64,000 nt of DNA, taken from NCBI GenBank assembly GCA_012845835.1, contig JABAKD010000027.1, forward strand, positions 8,549,364-8,613,363. Direction: 5' to 3'. The notes beneath the pieces were generated by a model. It made no database searches, had not been told where the DNA came from, and saw nothing but the letters and a program-made list of their open reading frames with translations. This document shows, piece by piece, positions 1-12,020 of the stretch (within the stretch, counting starts at the first letter, position 1; each line of letters opens with the position of its first letter). Position numbers and translations under genes: made by a program. This DNA is from Undaria pinnatifida. Taxonomy: Eukaryota; Sar; Phaeophyceae; Laminariales; Alariaceae.

Positions 1-100
1 CTCGAAGCAGCTGAACGGTTCATGGGCAGGTGGCACGAGGATGAGGCAAAGCTGAGTAGACAGCGCCGCGCATCCGCCGTGGGTGGTGTCGAAGGGAACG

Positions 101-817
101 GGGGGAGGGGGGGCAGCAGGAGGGGTAGAAGGAACACCGCCCAAGGGTATGGGGGCAGGGGGGGGGACAGGAGGAGTAGAAGGGAAACCGCGGTAGATGA
201 AAGTAGGAAGGAGACCGCAGACAGGGTAGCAAGGTACCAGGCCGACTAGTAGGTGGAACCTTTCTATCTATGCCACTCGTACCGCCAACTGCTGCGGCTG
301 CTCGGAATGTGATGTCTTGGTACTTTGATTTTTCCGTGAATTTATTCTATTTTATTTTATTTTATTTTTTTTCTTTCCCCTTCTTATCCTTATGAAGGGA
401 GTCTTGCATGGTGGGTAGGTGACGAGCCTGTTTTATTTGGCCCTCCCAGTCTTCCTTCTTCTACTTGTTTCTTTTTTCCGGGGTATTTTTTCTCTTTCCC
501 TTTCTTTCCCCCTTGCATGTCCATTTTGGCTCATGCTCGGGGTATGTTTCTATCTCCCGTGCTTTGGCTCCCCTTTTTATTTATTTATTTATTTATTTTG
601 TCTTGGTTTCTTTCGTTGTTTCTCTCTTTTACAAGGTATTTTGGTTTAATGAGAAGAACACAAAGGGGGGAGGGGGGGAAACAGGAGGAGTAGAAGGAAA
701 GCCGTCCAAGGGAATGGGGGCAGGGGGGGCAACAGGAGGAATAGAAGGGAGACCGCGGTGGACGAAGGCAGGAAGGAGATGGCAGACAGGGTAGCAAGGT
801 ACCAGGCCGACTAGTAG
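101..817. repeat. Tandem duplication, G-rich unit plus T-rich tail
   Basis: A block of about 150 bases at 101-252 recurs at 666-817. Both end in the same stretch, running from caggccgacta to gtaggt, and both are followed by several hundred T-rich bases (255-640 and 820-1140, the latter with TTTTTG repeats at 1040-1120). No gene seen in 1-1500. Confidence 0.8.
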
Positions 818-1506
818 GTACATAGCACTTTTCGTCTTTCTCTGGGGTATTTTTTTCCCCTTTGTTCCCTCCTTGCGTGTCCAGGTTTTTGGCTCGTGTT
901 CGGATTATCTTATTTTGGTTTTACTTTACTTTATTTTATTTCATTTTATTATGTTTCTTTTCCGAGCTTTGGCTCTCCTTTGCGGTTGGGTTGTTTCTTC
1001 GATTTCCCCTTCATTTTGTTTGTTTCATTTTTTTTGTTTTATTTTTATCTTTGTTTTTATTTGTTTTCTTATTTTGTTTTTTGTTTTTTGTTTTTGTTTT
1101 TGTTTTTGTTTTTGTTTTTGTTTATTTCGTATTTCTCTCTTCCAATGTATTTCTGTTGCTGACGTATGTATGTTGTGCCTGTCGTACCCAGTACTAGGGC
1201 ATGACATTGCGTTGTCGAATGCATTACGATGCATTATCTCTGTGTCGTGGCTTGTGACCACAGAGCTGATCTTTCTAGGGTGAAGAATCAGTACGGACAC
1301 TGGGTGTGCTGGATGTCGACGAGTAGAAGAACGGTCTAATGTGAAGAACACACACACACACACACTTCGAAGTATACACATACCAGGTACAATACATGGC
1401 GTACATTTGTAGTTATCACAAGTGGTCGCCCCCGCCCCAGACATCCGAACAGGAAGGAGACACGATAAGCGTTTTTTTTTTTAAATGTAATTCTTATGGG
1501 AGGAAC

Positions 1507-1640
1507 GTGATGAGCGCCCAAATGTTGGAGGTATCTCTATTAGGAGTCGGAACGGTGCTCCGTCTCGAAAAGGGATTCGCGGTCAATGGTCACACGACTA
1601 AGGCAAGCATCTAAAAAGCAGTACGCCCTCCCCCCCCCCA
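1507..1640 (+). repeat. Poly(C)-tailed dispersed repeat, family A
   Basis: Begins atgagcgcccaaatgttgg, contains gactaaggcaagca and ends in a C tract. Other copies are at 24960-25095, 32385-32480 (reverse), 40951-41048, 58619-58752 and 59429-59496. Confidence 0.85.
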
Positions 1641-1984
1641 AGTCACTCCGTCACCTCCCTGCCGAGACCCGAGAACGAGAGGCACCAAAACATTCAACAA
1701 TCCATTTCCAACGCCTACAATTTTCTCACTGTAACTCCAAGTGTTTTTCGCCTATGTCGGGACTGCGGCGCTAAAAGGGTTAACAACGCCCAGTAGTACC
1801 GATTCTCGTGACGGCCCGAGTCTTTCCGTTCTGTGATCCTCGGTTCACAGCAGTTGGTTGCGGTCAGAATGTGGTGTCCGTGGTCTCCCTCCATCGCCAT
1901 CGCCGCCCATTGTTGATCGGAATATTTGGTTTCTCCAGGCGTGAGTAGTGAGACGTATGCACCGGCCTGGACCTGGCACATCGT

Positions 1985-2190
1985 AGACTGACTCCCGATT
2001 TCACTTTTATATATTTCTGGTGGAGGCATGAATTGCGTCAGCTGTGATATATGCGTGTACCACCTTGGGTTGTGTGTGTTTTTCCCTGGGGTATTCCTCA
2101 GCTCCAGAGTGACTGGAGCCTGTCCTGTGACCACGGACTTGATTATGCGAGTTAATGTGAGAACAACAACAACAACAACAATTGTTGAAG
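1985..2190 (+). repeat. (AAC)n-tailed dispersed repeat
   Basis: Contains ggagcctgtcctgtgacca and gagttaatgtgagaacaac, and ends in five or six AAC units. Related copies are at 3380-3600, 11325-11560 (reverse) and 48230-48495. A fixed 3' end with a short triplet tail is what a SINE or LINE 3' end looks like. Confidence 0.8.
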
Positions 2191-2564
2191 TGCTCTTTAA
2201 TCGTTCTTGTTAAACATGTGACAATTACGGTAGCGAGTCTACGTAGTAGCTTATTATGCGCGTATTATTTTCCTTTCTTCGATTTCTGTTTCATAAAAAT
2301 ATTTTACGACCTACTGTACTACTATGGAAAATTTTGAGCGATTATTTCTGGCGATTATTTTTGTAGTTTTGAGGCTCCAAAAACAACTGCATCAGAAACA
2401 AGGGGCGTCCATTATGGCTTCTGATTTTGGAATGTGGTTGTATTTTGAATTGGTAGGTCTTGTTTTGCTTTTTGCCTTTATTTTTGAATCTGGCACGTAC
2501 ACTGTCGCCGGCGACGTTAGGTCACCATCCATCCGCCGGAGGATAAAAAAAAAAAAAAGTTAGG

Positions 2565-2700
2565 TCACCACCGCCTCTGCTGCTGCCTCTGCTGCTGCCT
2601 CTGCTGCTGTCTCTGCTGTTGTGCTGCTGCTGCGGTGCTGGTGTGGTGTGCATGTGGTGGTTTCGATGGTGGTAGTGCTGCTGCTGTCGCGTTTGTGTGA
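2565..2700. repeat. CTG-rich microsatellite
   Basis: Interrupted TGCTGCCTC and TGCTGC units. The long open frames on both strands here come from the triplet repeat. Confidence 0.85.
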
Positions 2701-3097
2701 GGACGAAGCTCTGCCTCGCACACAACAAGCGCGGTATGCTGTCGTAGGTGTGTTTGTGATTCTTTGTTGTGGGTGACGCTGACGTGTACAGCAGACAGTT
2801 ATCATACCAGGTACAGTATAGGCAGTGGTGACATGTGATACTTGGGACGAGGTAGTATCAAAAGTCAAATAATCCAAGTTCTGAGAGGTTGGAAGAGCTG
2901 TTATTTCTGGGCTCAGAAATTTCTGGGCTCAGAAATCACCAAATCCGCTGATTTCTGGCTTCGATTATTTCTGAACCCAGAAATAACGATGATTTCTGGT
3001 CCCATAGTGGATGGTTTTTGTTTTTGGCGTCGGAGATCCCTGTTAAAGAGAGAAATAATCGCTGAAAACATTTCCCATAATAGTTGGTCAGAGGACG

Positions 3098-3187
3098 TCA
3101 GCCGTGAGTTCGACGAATTTCGGGTCAATACTCATATTTGCAAGCTGCGTTGTTGGTACTTGTAATATACTATGTGGGTGAGTTTTT
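3098..3187 (+). repeat. Dispersed repeat (gacgtcagccgtgagttcg)
   Basis: Nearly identical to the last 90 bases of the window (63911-64000), and related to 46200-46270 and more distantly to 15070-15145. In three of the four places it follows a run like ttttataaaaatatttc. Confidence 0.85.
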
Positions 3188-3379
3188 TCTTAATGGGAGG
3201 GGTTTATCACTTATCTTATTTCTTGTTTCTTCCTTGTTACCAGGTAATAGATTATTATTTTCTCCTCGGATTTATGCCTTTATTTGGTTTCCTGGGTGGC
3301 ATTCGGTGTAGTCGGCTTCAGCTGCTTGTCTTGAAGCGAATGCACCAGTATGGGCCCGGCACGAACGTAGGCTGACCTC

Positions 3380-3600
3380 CGATTTCGTTTTTAGAATTTT
3401 CGGCGGATGTATGACTTGCTTCAGCTACGTATACATATGACATTACGTGTACCACTTTGAGTTTGCTTTATTTGCTCCCTGGGATATCAGTCCACTCTAA
3501 ATGACTGGAGCCTGTCCTGTGACTGGAGCCTGTCCTGTGACTGGAGCGTGTCCTGTGACCATGGACTTGATTGTGTGAGTTAATGTGAGAACAGCAACAA
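3380..3600 (+). repeat. (AAC)n-tailed dispersed repeat with internal triplication
   Basis: A copy of the 1985-2190 family in which the segment gactggagcctgtcctgt is repeated three times in tandem (3501-3560) before the gagttaatgtgagaac tail. Confidence 0.8.
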
Positions 3601-3604
3601 CCAT

Positions 3605-3900
3605 GATATGTTGCCATAATCGTGTATACCGGGTGCCTTTGGGGCCGAAATGGGGTATACCGGGTGCCTTTGGGTTCGAAATCGGGTACCTTTCTATCTC
3701 AGTAACCGCAACGACCCCAGGACGCCATCTCGTTGGCCAACGCGGCCACCACCCGATGATTGCCACCTTTCCGCCGGGCAGACGCGAATTTGGCTACTCA
3801 ACCCCCAAAAGGTACCCGAGTATTTTACCCCCCAACCCCGAACATGGCCGGGGTGTTCGACCACAATGGCCTACCACGCCCCATCCGAGTCCCATCCGAG
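3605..3900 (+). repeat. Dispersed repeat, inverted partner at 6560-6770
   Basis: Contains gtataccgggtgcctttggg twice, then the block from ccaggacgccatc to cgtggtaggcc. The reverse complement of much of it lies at 6560-6770. The pair brackets about 2.7 kb, but I see no element ends that match. Confidence 0.65.
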
Positions 3901-4823
3901 TTCATGCCTCTGTTACCGACGAAGAAGGACGCTAAGAGGAATTTCGACAAAAATCTTCGATCTCACAGGTAAAGTGTATTTTTGTTTTTATCATAACCGT
4001 CTGCTTGATATCCATGCGTGGTTCTTGTGCAATATTTTCTTCTTATTATTTTCTCTTTTTTCGTTACAGATAGTCTGGTGTGCTGGTTGGCTGCTCCTCC
4101 CTCGTGTTCATTGCGGTTGGCGTAATTCTTTGGCCAAATCACACATCATGTCTCTGTCTTGAAGCTCGAGACCGCACGCAGAGCTCGTGGCTCTAGGAGG
4201 CATCGGCACGGACACTGGTTGAACTGGAAGTAGGTGACACGGACACTGGTTGTGCAGGAGGTAGATGGGTGGAAATATCAGTTTATTTAGTGAAGAACAC
4301 AACATTACAGATGAAGAGTGACAATCCATCCATCATTTATCTGCGGCACGTACGGTAGAGAGGGCTGCCTGATACATTCATCGATTGTTTATTGCTGCTG
4401 GACAGCAGCTGTAACAGCAGCCATGGATACGTATGTGCCAGATGCCACGACCCGAGGCGCGTGCCGTGCTGGTCTGAGTGGCTTTGACCACTTGTCGATC
4501 AAGAATGCGCTCACCCCCAGCCCCCAGCCCCGGAGCACCAACACGGCACGAGCGTCGGCTCGTTGCGTCTCTGGTGTATACATGTCCATGGCTGTGCTGC
4601 TGAAACTATCGTCCAGCAACAACCAAAAACTAATTCATGAATGTGGGGGCATGCTCTCTACCATACGTATAGCAGATGATGGACAATTATTCTTCAGCTG
4701 CCGTTGTACAAGGATAACACATGTATCCCAAGCCGGTGGTTATTGTCCGTCTTCGTCGGTAACGGAAGCATGAGCTCGGATAGAACTCGGATGATGCATG
4801 ATTGTTTGGCATCCTGAAAAAAT

Positions 4824-5183
4824 ACCTGAACCACCTTTTCTGAAAAAGACGTGCCTGAACTACTACTGTTTTCGTCCCTATCTTGCCTATCCTTCGCCAA
4901 GTACGTGTTAGGCACGCTTTCAGCTTTCAGGCAATTTCATGCACTCCGATATAACGCCGTTAGTCTGGAACTCCCAAAATCAGGGGAAAGGGGATAGGCC
5001 AGGGCATGCCTGGAATAGTGCCTGAATTACCTTTTCTGAAAAAGACGTGCCTGAACTGCTATTTTCGTGCCTATCTTGCCTATCTTTCGCGAGGCACGTG
5101 TTAGGCACGCTTTCCCAGGCAAGTTCAGGCATTCCGATATAACGCCGTTAGTCTAGAACTCCCAAAGTTAGGGGAAAGGGGAT
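4824..5183. repeat. Tandem duplication, unit about 197 bases
   Basis: 4824-4998 and 5021-5183 share aaaaagacgtgcctgaact, cgatataacgccgttagtct and aggggaaaggggata, with short indels. No coding content seen in 4300-5550. Confidence 0.85.
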
Positions 5184-5551
5184 ACATATTTTGTTGGCCA
5201 CAGCGCCACAGCAGTGGACTGGTCGTGACGATGTCGTCACAGTGTGATTTGACGTCGGAACCAACCCTGCGACTTGTTTTTTTTCTCGCCCCTGCATGCC
5301 TGCATGCCTGCATGCACACAATTCAATACATGATGCGCACGTTGGGTTTTGTTGAACTGCTTGCGGTACGAATCGAACCTCGTTTTTTTTTGCTTCTTTG
5401 CAGAGCGTCTGCTGCACACGCACGGAAATATGGTACCTGGTGGTGGTGTTTTGTTTTACATACTACCTGACGAGGTGCGTGGTAGCCGACGATCGATGCA
5501 TATACGACTACTTCCATCGTAGAAGTGTGTATACCAAGTAATGATATGACG

Positions 5552-5830
5552 CCCCGGTGGCGTATCAGGTTATCCTCGAGCCTGGTATAGGTCAGTTTCG
5601 TGAGTTCGAATCCCCCCGACCGAGTGCATACTCGTATAAATTCGTGGGGACTTTTTCTTGTGCACAAATTGACTCGCGGAAAGCGCGAGACCGTGAGTTA
5701 GCAACACTCGATGAAAAATCGACGAGCAGTGGGATTGCTGAACCCTATGCGCGATAAAAATTGGGCAAGAACGGGGGGGAAGAAGGGACGCCACTTGTGA
5801 CCACGGCTTGTCCAGAAGCTGGAAAGTAGA
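5552..5830 (+). mobile_element. tRNA-headed SINE
   Basis: A polymerase III A-box-like site (tggcgtatcagg, 5558-5569) and a B-box (gagttcgaatcc, 5602-5613) lie at tRNA-like spacing in the first 60 bases. A body with aaagcgcgaga and ccacggcttgtcc follows. The body recurs at 38938-39150 (head missing) and with a B-box at 63363-63660. I cannot assign the parental tRNA. Confidence 0.65.
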
Positions 5831-6179
5831 CGTGTGAAGAAAAAAGAAAAAAATGAATTTGTGCTGCTGCTGTTGTCCCATTGTACATGAATGAGCTACG
5901 ACACAAAACGAAAAAAAAAAAGAATGCACGATAACACCAGGGCTTCTTTCATACCGGTACGTAATAAACATGCTACATATGATATGTATAATGATTATAA
6001 CAGCGTGGCTATGCTGTTGCCTTGCGATATACTGCTGTGCGGGCATAATCCTGGTTTGATACATGCCGACACTGTTTGGAGCGAGACAATACTCTATCCT
6101 CCAAACTCTGTACTCCTTGAAACAGAGCTCCAAAAGCTTAAGGCATTTTACCGCTTGTATCAAACCTACTCGAAGTTTT

Positions 6180-6770
6180 TGTAGGATCTGCCTTGGAACG
6201 CTGAACAGGTTTTGGGCATTTTTTGAGGCATTTTATTTGCGGTTGAAATAGACTACTTGAAGTTACTATAGGATTTGACTGGGGGTGCTCGGCAGGTTTC
6301 AGGCATTTTTCCAGGCTTTTTACCCGTTGTAGGAAAATTACTTGACATTAGTATAGGGTTTGCCTTTGGGCGCTGAAAAAGTTTCGGGCACGTTTCAGGC
6401 ATTTTTTCAGACGAATGCCTTAAATAGATAGGCACTTTTCAGGCGCATTCAGGCATCTCAGGCTTATGCCTATCTATAGGCTTATCTCATTTATTTTCGC
6501 CTGCGGCGTGCCTATCTCCTCGTGCCTGAAAGCGCCTGCGGCGTGCCTTCAAGGCTAGGGCCTACGTGGTGGGCCTTTGTGGTCGAACAGTCCGGCCATT
6601 TTCGGGTAGGCAGGGATTTTAATCGGGTACCATATGTCGCCAAAATCGGGCTACCCGGCGGAAAAGTGGCCAGGATCGGGTAGTGGCCGGCGTTGGCTAA
6701 TGATGTGGCGTCCTGGAGTCGCTGCGGTCACTGAAAGAGCAAGGTACCCGAGTTTGGCCACATAGGCATC
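6180..6770. repeat. Repeat-rich stretch (CAGGCATTTT and CGCCTGCGGCGTGCC)
   Basis: The words caggcattttt and gcctgcggcgtgcc recur several times. The end of the stretch is the inverted partner of 3605-3900. No gene seen. Confidence 0.6.
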
Positions 6771-7679
6771 GGGTATGCTCGATTTTGGCCATTTTTTAAA
6801 ATAAAAGTATTGAAACCGACGGAAGCTGTAGCCCAAGGCCAACCCAACCCACGAAATCGTAGCTAAAAACAGCCCGAAGTGGCCCGTTTTTTTCCCGCAG
6901 CCCTCAACATATTTCTTGGTTTGGGTTGGTCGGGATGACTCCGAGCCAACTAGCCTACAAGTTTTCACCAGAATTTGAGCAACACCCGAGCACAATTTGA
7001 TAATGAACTGCTTCCTTTTTTTTCCCCAACCCAACAGCGTATAGAAATCGCAAACACCTTGAAGTGTACATCGCACTGGTACTTGCTGTTGCTACGTCGT
7101 ACATTGCTGCGGTGTTTGTCTCGAAAGAGTTCGAGTTTCGCGTTACAGGCGGTACACAACGCAACCAGCCCGTGGTTTCCATGTGCAATGAATACATAGT
7201 AAGGCGTTATCGATGCGGGGCGAGAAAGATGCAAATGATGGAAGAGTTGCAAACTTCGCTGTTTAGAGCTCGATCTCTATTCATGATCGAGAATCGGGAG
7301 TAAACCAATGCGATCTCGATCTCCACCAGAGCGTGAAAATCGCGATTCACAATCGGGAATTCGATCTTGGTTTCAAACACGGGCAACAAGTACACAGAAA
7401 AGCACAGTGCTCCTCGTACGTATCTCTTCACAGCTGGCGTCGTCCGTAGGACATGGTTTTTATTTTCGAACACGGACAAGTGCACAACAAAGCACAGTAG
7501 TGCTCCTCGAATCTCTTTACAGTTGGCGTCGTTGGCAGGTTATGCTTTTTCTTTGTTAACCGTGAGGTCGCTGGTTTCGATCCTCACAGCCTCAATGATC
7601 ACCGTTCGCATGTTGAATTTTTTTCACACATTCGACAGATCGCGATCAGGTAAACTGGAGTAGATCCTGTATTTGTCGG
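6771..7679. other. No gene recognised
   Basis: Unique-looking sequence with no supportable reading frame. A degenerate tRNA-like patch (7535-7600) ends in ggtttcgatcc. A pair of short direct repeats around aagcacagt (7395 and 7490) is the only structure I see. Confidence 0.5.
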
Positions 7680-7875
7680 TATGATATGTTGTGCACGATC
7701 TGTGTGGTACAGATCCAACCCAGGAAACATGCGCTAGGCTATACAGATCATACGGCGGTTGGCACCCGGCAACATGATCTGTAGGTGATGCAGATAATGT
7801 AAACCAGAGATATATGTAGCTGCCCTGAAAGACAGATCCTTAATAAATGGGATCTGACCTGTCCGACGTGTGAAA
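7680..7875 (+). repeat. Dispersed repeat rich in acagatc
   Basis: Copies at 17830-17945 and 32130-32350 share the same order of words (gatatgttg, acagatc, cggcaacatgatct, gatctga). In the 32 kb copy the left side has expanded into a 9-base minisatellite. Confidence 0.7.
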
Positions 7876-8294
7876 GGTTCAGTACATATGAATGGGTGTT
7901 AGACGAGAACATTCTATGGGTGGTGCGTCGTTTCAAAGCGCAGCATTTACGTCGGCCAACACATAGCATCCAAAACGGCCGTACTTCACACGCCACAGCA
8001 TCCAAGCACGGGTCACCCCATGACGTTGGGGTTAGGGTTAGGGTTAGCGTTGCCACCCCCCTGACCACCACCCTGCGTATTTTAGCCTGCATACATGGTA
8101 CGGTACTGTCACGGCTCGGAACCAAAGAATTTCCCTGGAAACAGCTTGGTCTAACATCCAGCCTCGAAGTATTTCCAAGAAACAGGAGTTTTCCCCAGCA
8201 GGCGGCACGAGGCAGTGGGCTCGGAGGGACATTTTCCTAATTTACTACCGTTCCGGACGGAAACATAAGGACGGTCAGGGTATTAATACCAGGG

Positions 8295-8465
8295 GTCATG
8301 AGGCCACCGGTCGGGTCGGGTCGGGTCTAGAGGTGTTATAAAGGTGTTATTACATCTCACGGGTCGGGCCCGGTCGGGTCGGGTCGGGCCAAGAGGCGTT
8401 CAAACTCTCGCCGGTCGGGTCAGACCACCCTCGCCCGACCCGACTCGCGAGGGTTTTGACCTGAG
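8295..8465 (+). repeat. GGGTC-rich dispersed repeat
   Basis: Short runs of gggtcgggtcgggtc separated by aggtgttataaaggtgtta. A related stretch lies at 21550-21740. It is not a coding region. Confidence 0.75.
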
Positions 8466-8728
8466 CCGTGAGGAGTCCTGATTTAATGTCAAGACCCCGG
8501 CAGTGGGTACGTTTTTCGAGAGTGGAACTAAAAAAAATGCAGCGACTGCTGTCTCTTCTTGATGCGCACGGTGGGAACGGCGGCGATACTTTCTGGGACT
8601 CTTTAGCCGTCTCCAAGCAAGGTGAAGCGCGAATCGTGAGGAGGCATCGATCGGCACAACTCAACGCTACGGTTCACCTGCAGGATAACTCGGCACGATA
8701 GGATGGTTGCCAGTATCCAGTAGTTTTT

Positions 8729-10076
8729 ACCATCATCACGAGAGCAGCGATCGTATTTTTTTCAGGGATTTTTTACGAGGCAGTAGTACAACATGTTACT
8801 TACGTCACTGATTTTTGTAGAGTTGGTAGAGTTGTGTACCCTTCATGGGGAACGACCCCCCGCAATGTTCAATTTTCAAGCACGGGCGTCGTATCTGCGC
8901 TGCAACCTGTCAGATAACCCCGGAAGACAGGGCGGTCATTGATATTTTGTGTAATGGTTTTTGTTTTCGATTGCTCTTGTTTCACTGCATGCCCGCGAGT
9001 CGTCACTCTGACAGCACTCAAGACAGCAGGCGCGTTATTCTGTGCTCGCGATTACCGTGCGGTTCGTACGGTGCAGGCAGCCCAATCGCTGTAGTTTGTA
9101 GCCGCGAGTTGGTTCGTTGTGGGAACGGGGAAACTCTATGCTGTAGTTTAGTGGAAACCCGCGGCCATGTGAGTTCAGTTTGCACGTTGGATCATTTCAC
9201 TTGTGCGCCTTCGTATCGTGCGTTTTTAGGCGGGAAAGCGTAGTATTTCCCGGATGAATTTTGATTACATTTAATTTTTCGGATCTTCCTAGGGCTCCAG
9301 CACCTTTGTGTGACCACGGACTCAGATGTTTGACAAGAGTTAATGTGAGACGACTACACCAACAACAACCGCCGTGGGTACTTTGCAAACGTCGTCAGAA
9401 TTTACCAGTCTCCCCAGTTCCATTCGTTTCAGCTCCTGGTACCCTTGTTGTTTTCTCACATTAACTCTTGTAAAAACATCTAGAGTCCGTGGTCACACAA
9501 AGGTGCTGGAGCCCTAGGAAGATCCGAAAAATCAAAAGAAATCAAAATTCTTTCGGTAAATACTACGCTTTCCCGCCTGAAAACGCACGAAGAAGGCGCA
9601 CAAGTGAAATGATCCAATGTGCAAACTGAAGTCACATGGCCGCGGGTATCCACTAAACTACAGCATAGAGTTCCCCCGTTCCCACAACTAACCAACTCTT
9701 GGCTACAAAATACAGCGGTTGGGCTGTCTGCACCGTACGAACCGCACGGTAATCGTGAGCACAGACGAACGCGCCTGCTGTCTGGAGTGCTGTCAGAGTG
9801 ACGACCCGCGGGCATGCAGTGAAACAAGAGCAATCGAACCAAAAACCACAATGCATACATCAATGATCGCTCCGCCTTCCCGAGTTATTTGAATGGTTGC
9901 AGCGCAGATACGACGCCCGTGCCTGAAAATTGAAAATTGCGGGGGGTCGTTCCCCATGAAGGGTATACAACTCTTCTACAGAATCTACAAAAACCAATGA
10001 CGTAAGCAACATGTTGTACTACTGCCTCGTAAAAAAAAACTAGAAAAAAGACGATCGCTGCTCTCTTGATGATGGT
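8729..10076. mobile_element. 1.35 kb inverted-repeat (foldback) structure
   Basis: The left arm 8729-9350 and right arm 9453-10076 are reverse complements over about 620 bases. The ends are accatcatca and tgatgatggt, and the spacer is about 100 bases. The outer 25 bases differ at one position. Both arms end at the centre in the gagttaatgtgaga word of the (AAC)n-tailed family, so this may be two such elements joined tail to tail rather than a foldback DNA transposon. Confidence 0.85.
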
Positions 10077-10144
10077 GTGCGTGCGGGTCGTGGATCTCAA
10101 TGTGCCATCCTCCTGCAGTGGTTTTCCATGACCGCCTCATTGCC

Positions 10145-10500
10145 TTAGCTCACACGGCCCGCTCCTTCGCACTTGCTCTCGTTGACACTCAATTCCAATC
10201 GATTCCCTTCTCCCCCGTCCCAAAAAAAACAAAATGCTCCACGTAGCTTGCCGTGCTGATCTGAAAAACAAAATTTCTCGTTCAGGGAGAGTTCAATCCG
10301 TCTCTTCCCCGCCCGTCGACGGCCAGTCGCCCTCCTCCTTCGTCGTCGAATCCAGCCTCCTGCGGGCGCAGCTGCCTCCACGCAAAGCGCCACTGCGCCG
10401 TAGCGTGGCTCGTGGTGGCGCCTGCCTCCGCGCACGAGCATCCCGATTAAGCATTGCTGCTCCTCCGCTGCTGCCTAAAAAGACGCGCGAATCGTAGGTG
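10145..10500. other. GC-rich stretch open on both strands, not recognised
   Basis: Both strands stay open for close to 90 codons. No domain is recognised, and the composition (Arg/Ala-rich in every frame) makes chance likely. Confidence 0.4.
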
Positions 10501-10921
10501 ACCATGCCTAACGCACCACGTACGACCCAACTCTACCGCCACGCCTGAGCCTCGCGGTCACACGCAGCAGCAAGAAGATATCACTCCTTGAGGGTGAGTC
10601 CGGCCTTACACCCGCCAGAAAGACCCCCCCCACTCGCTACAAGCCTGTTAGGGCATGCTTCGCAGCATGCCTTACCGAGGCGGGAAGGGGAACGGAGGAC
10701 CCTGGAGACAAGCGAGAAACCAAGTTATTTTCAGACCCTTGGAACCCTAGGAAAAAGCAAAGACTCAATTATTTCAGCTGTTGGTACCTGGGTCTTACCT
10801 GGTAAATATTTATTGTACGTGCGAGTGATGAAGCTCCGCGATGCTTTTGTGAGGGTCTCAAGTCAATAAAGCTTGCCCCAACCGAGTAAACAAGCTCCTC
10901 CGTGATACTCTTGAGACGACC

Positions 10922-11150
10922 TGAAGCAAGCAAAGCATACTCCCCGGGGATAACGGACAAAGCATACTCCCCGGGATAGCGGACAAAGCATACTCCCCGG
11001 GGATAACGGACAAAGCATACTCCCCGGGGATAACGGACAAAGCATACTGCCCGGGGATAACGGACAAAGCATACTCCGGGGATAACGGACGAAGCATACT
11101 CCCCGGGGATAACGGACAAAGCATACTCCCCGGGGATAACGGACGCGCCT
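10922..11150. repeat. Minisatellite, about 27-base unit, eight copies
   Basis: The unit is caaagcatactccccgggg followed by ataacgga. Copies differ by loss of one or two bases in the C/G core. There are no spacers of variable sequence, so this is not CRISPR. Confidence 0.92.
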
Positions 11151-11324
11151 GCCTGATCCCTGATCCTAGGAAAAACCCGTTTGTTGGTCGCAAAAGATAC
11201 CTCGCGGTTTTTATTTTTGGATCATGTGTTCTGCTGTGTTCTTTGGTGCATAGTGTTTTTCACGTTGTGTTTGGATTTTGTGTATGCTTGCTTTTGTGCG
11301 CGGTAGTGTCTATGCTGTAGCTGA

Positions 11325-11560
11325 GTGTATATTGTTGTTCTCACATTAACTCGCATAATCAAGTCCGTGGTCACAGGACAGACTTCAGTCACTCTGGAGC
11401 TGAGGAATACCCTAGGGAAAAACACAAACAACCCAACATGGTACACGCATATATCACAGCTGACGCAATTCATGCCTCCACCAGAAACATATAAAAGTGA
11501 AATCGGGAGTCAGTCTACGATGTGCCAGGTCTATACCTGGTGCATACGTCTTATTATTCG
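11325..11560 (-). repeat. (AAC)n-tailed dispersed repeat
   Basis: Reverse-strand copy of the 1985-2190 family. Its tail lies at 11333-11350, and it shares [28 protein letters not shown] sequence at its far end. Confidence 0.8.
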
Positions 11561-11659
11561 CGCCTGGAAAAACCGACTATACCGCTTGCCACCCAAGAAA
11601 GACTGCCACGTATATATTACATGCAGTATCTATCATTACGCATACGCACGACAGACGCA

Positions 11660-11840
11660 AGTCAATTGGAAAAAAGAAACAAAGAACAAATAAGAAGAGA
11701 AAGAAAAGGAAAGAAAAGAGAAGAAAGCGAAAAAAGAAAACGAAAAAGGAAAAGAAAGAAAAAGAAAAGACAAGAAAAGCAAGAAAAGGCAAGACAAGAA
11801 GAGGAAGCAAGGAAAGGAAAAGAGAAAAAAATGACATACT
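11660..11840. repeat. Purine-rich tract (AAAGAAAAGG type)
   Basis: Almost only A and G on the + strand. The Lys-rich frames here are composition artefacts. Confidence 0.9.
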
Positions 11841-12020
11841 AGCAGACCCTAGGAACTGACTAAAGACGGCATTGGGCTCATAGAGGGTATCAAGTGCATC
11901 ATCAAACGGCATTGGGGAGAGAACGCAACATGGCGAAGAAGTCAGGGCAGTCTTACGCTATCTTGTCACGGCCATTGGAAGGCCCACAACTTTCAAGACG
12001 ATGATGGCAAAACCCAGACT

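Noticed and set aside
5570-6163. 197-codon minus-strand open frame
   Set aside because: Runs through the SINE body and A/T tracts. No family resemblance and no splice context.
7535-7600. tRNA gene suggested by ggtttcgatcc
   Set aside because: Stems do not pair in cloverleaf order. At most a decayed tRNA-derived fragment.
8028-8047. Three TTAGGG-like units
   Set aside because: Too short for a telomere or an informative interstitial telomere. No array follows.
10922-11150. CRISPR-like regular repeats
   Set aside because: The copies touch each other with no unique spacers. It is a minisatellite in a eukaryotic sequence.
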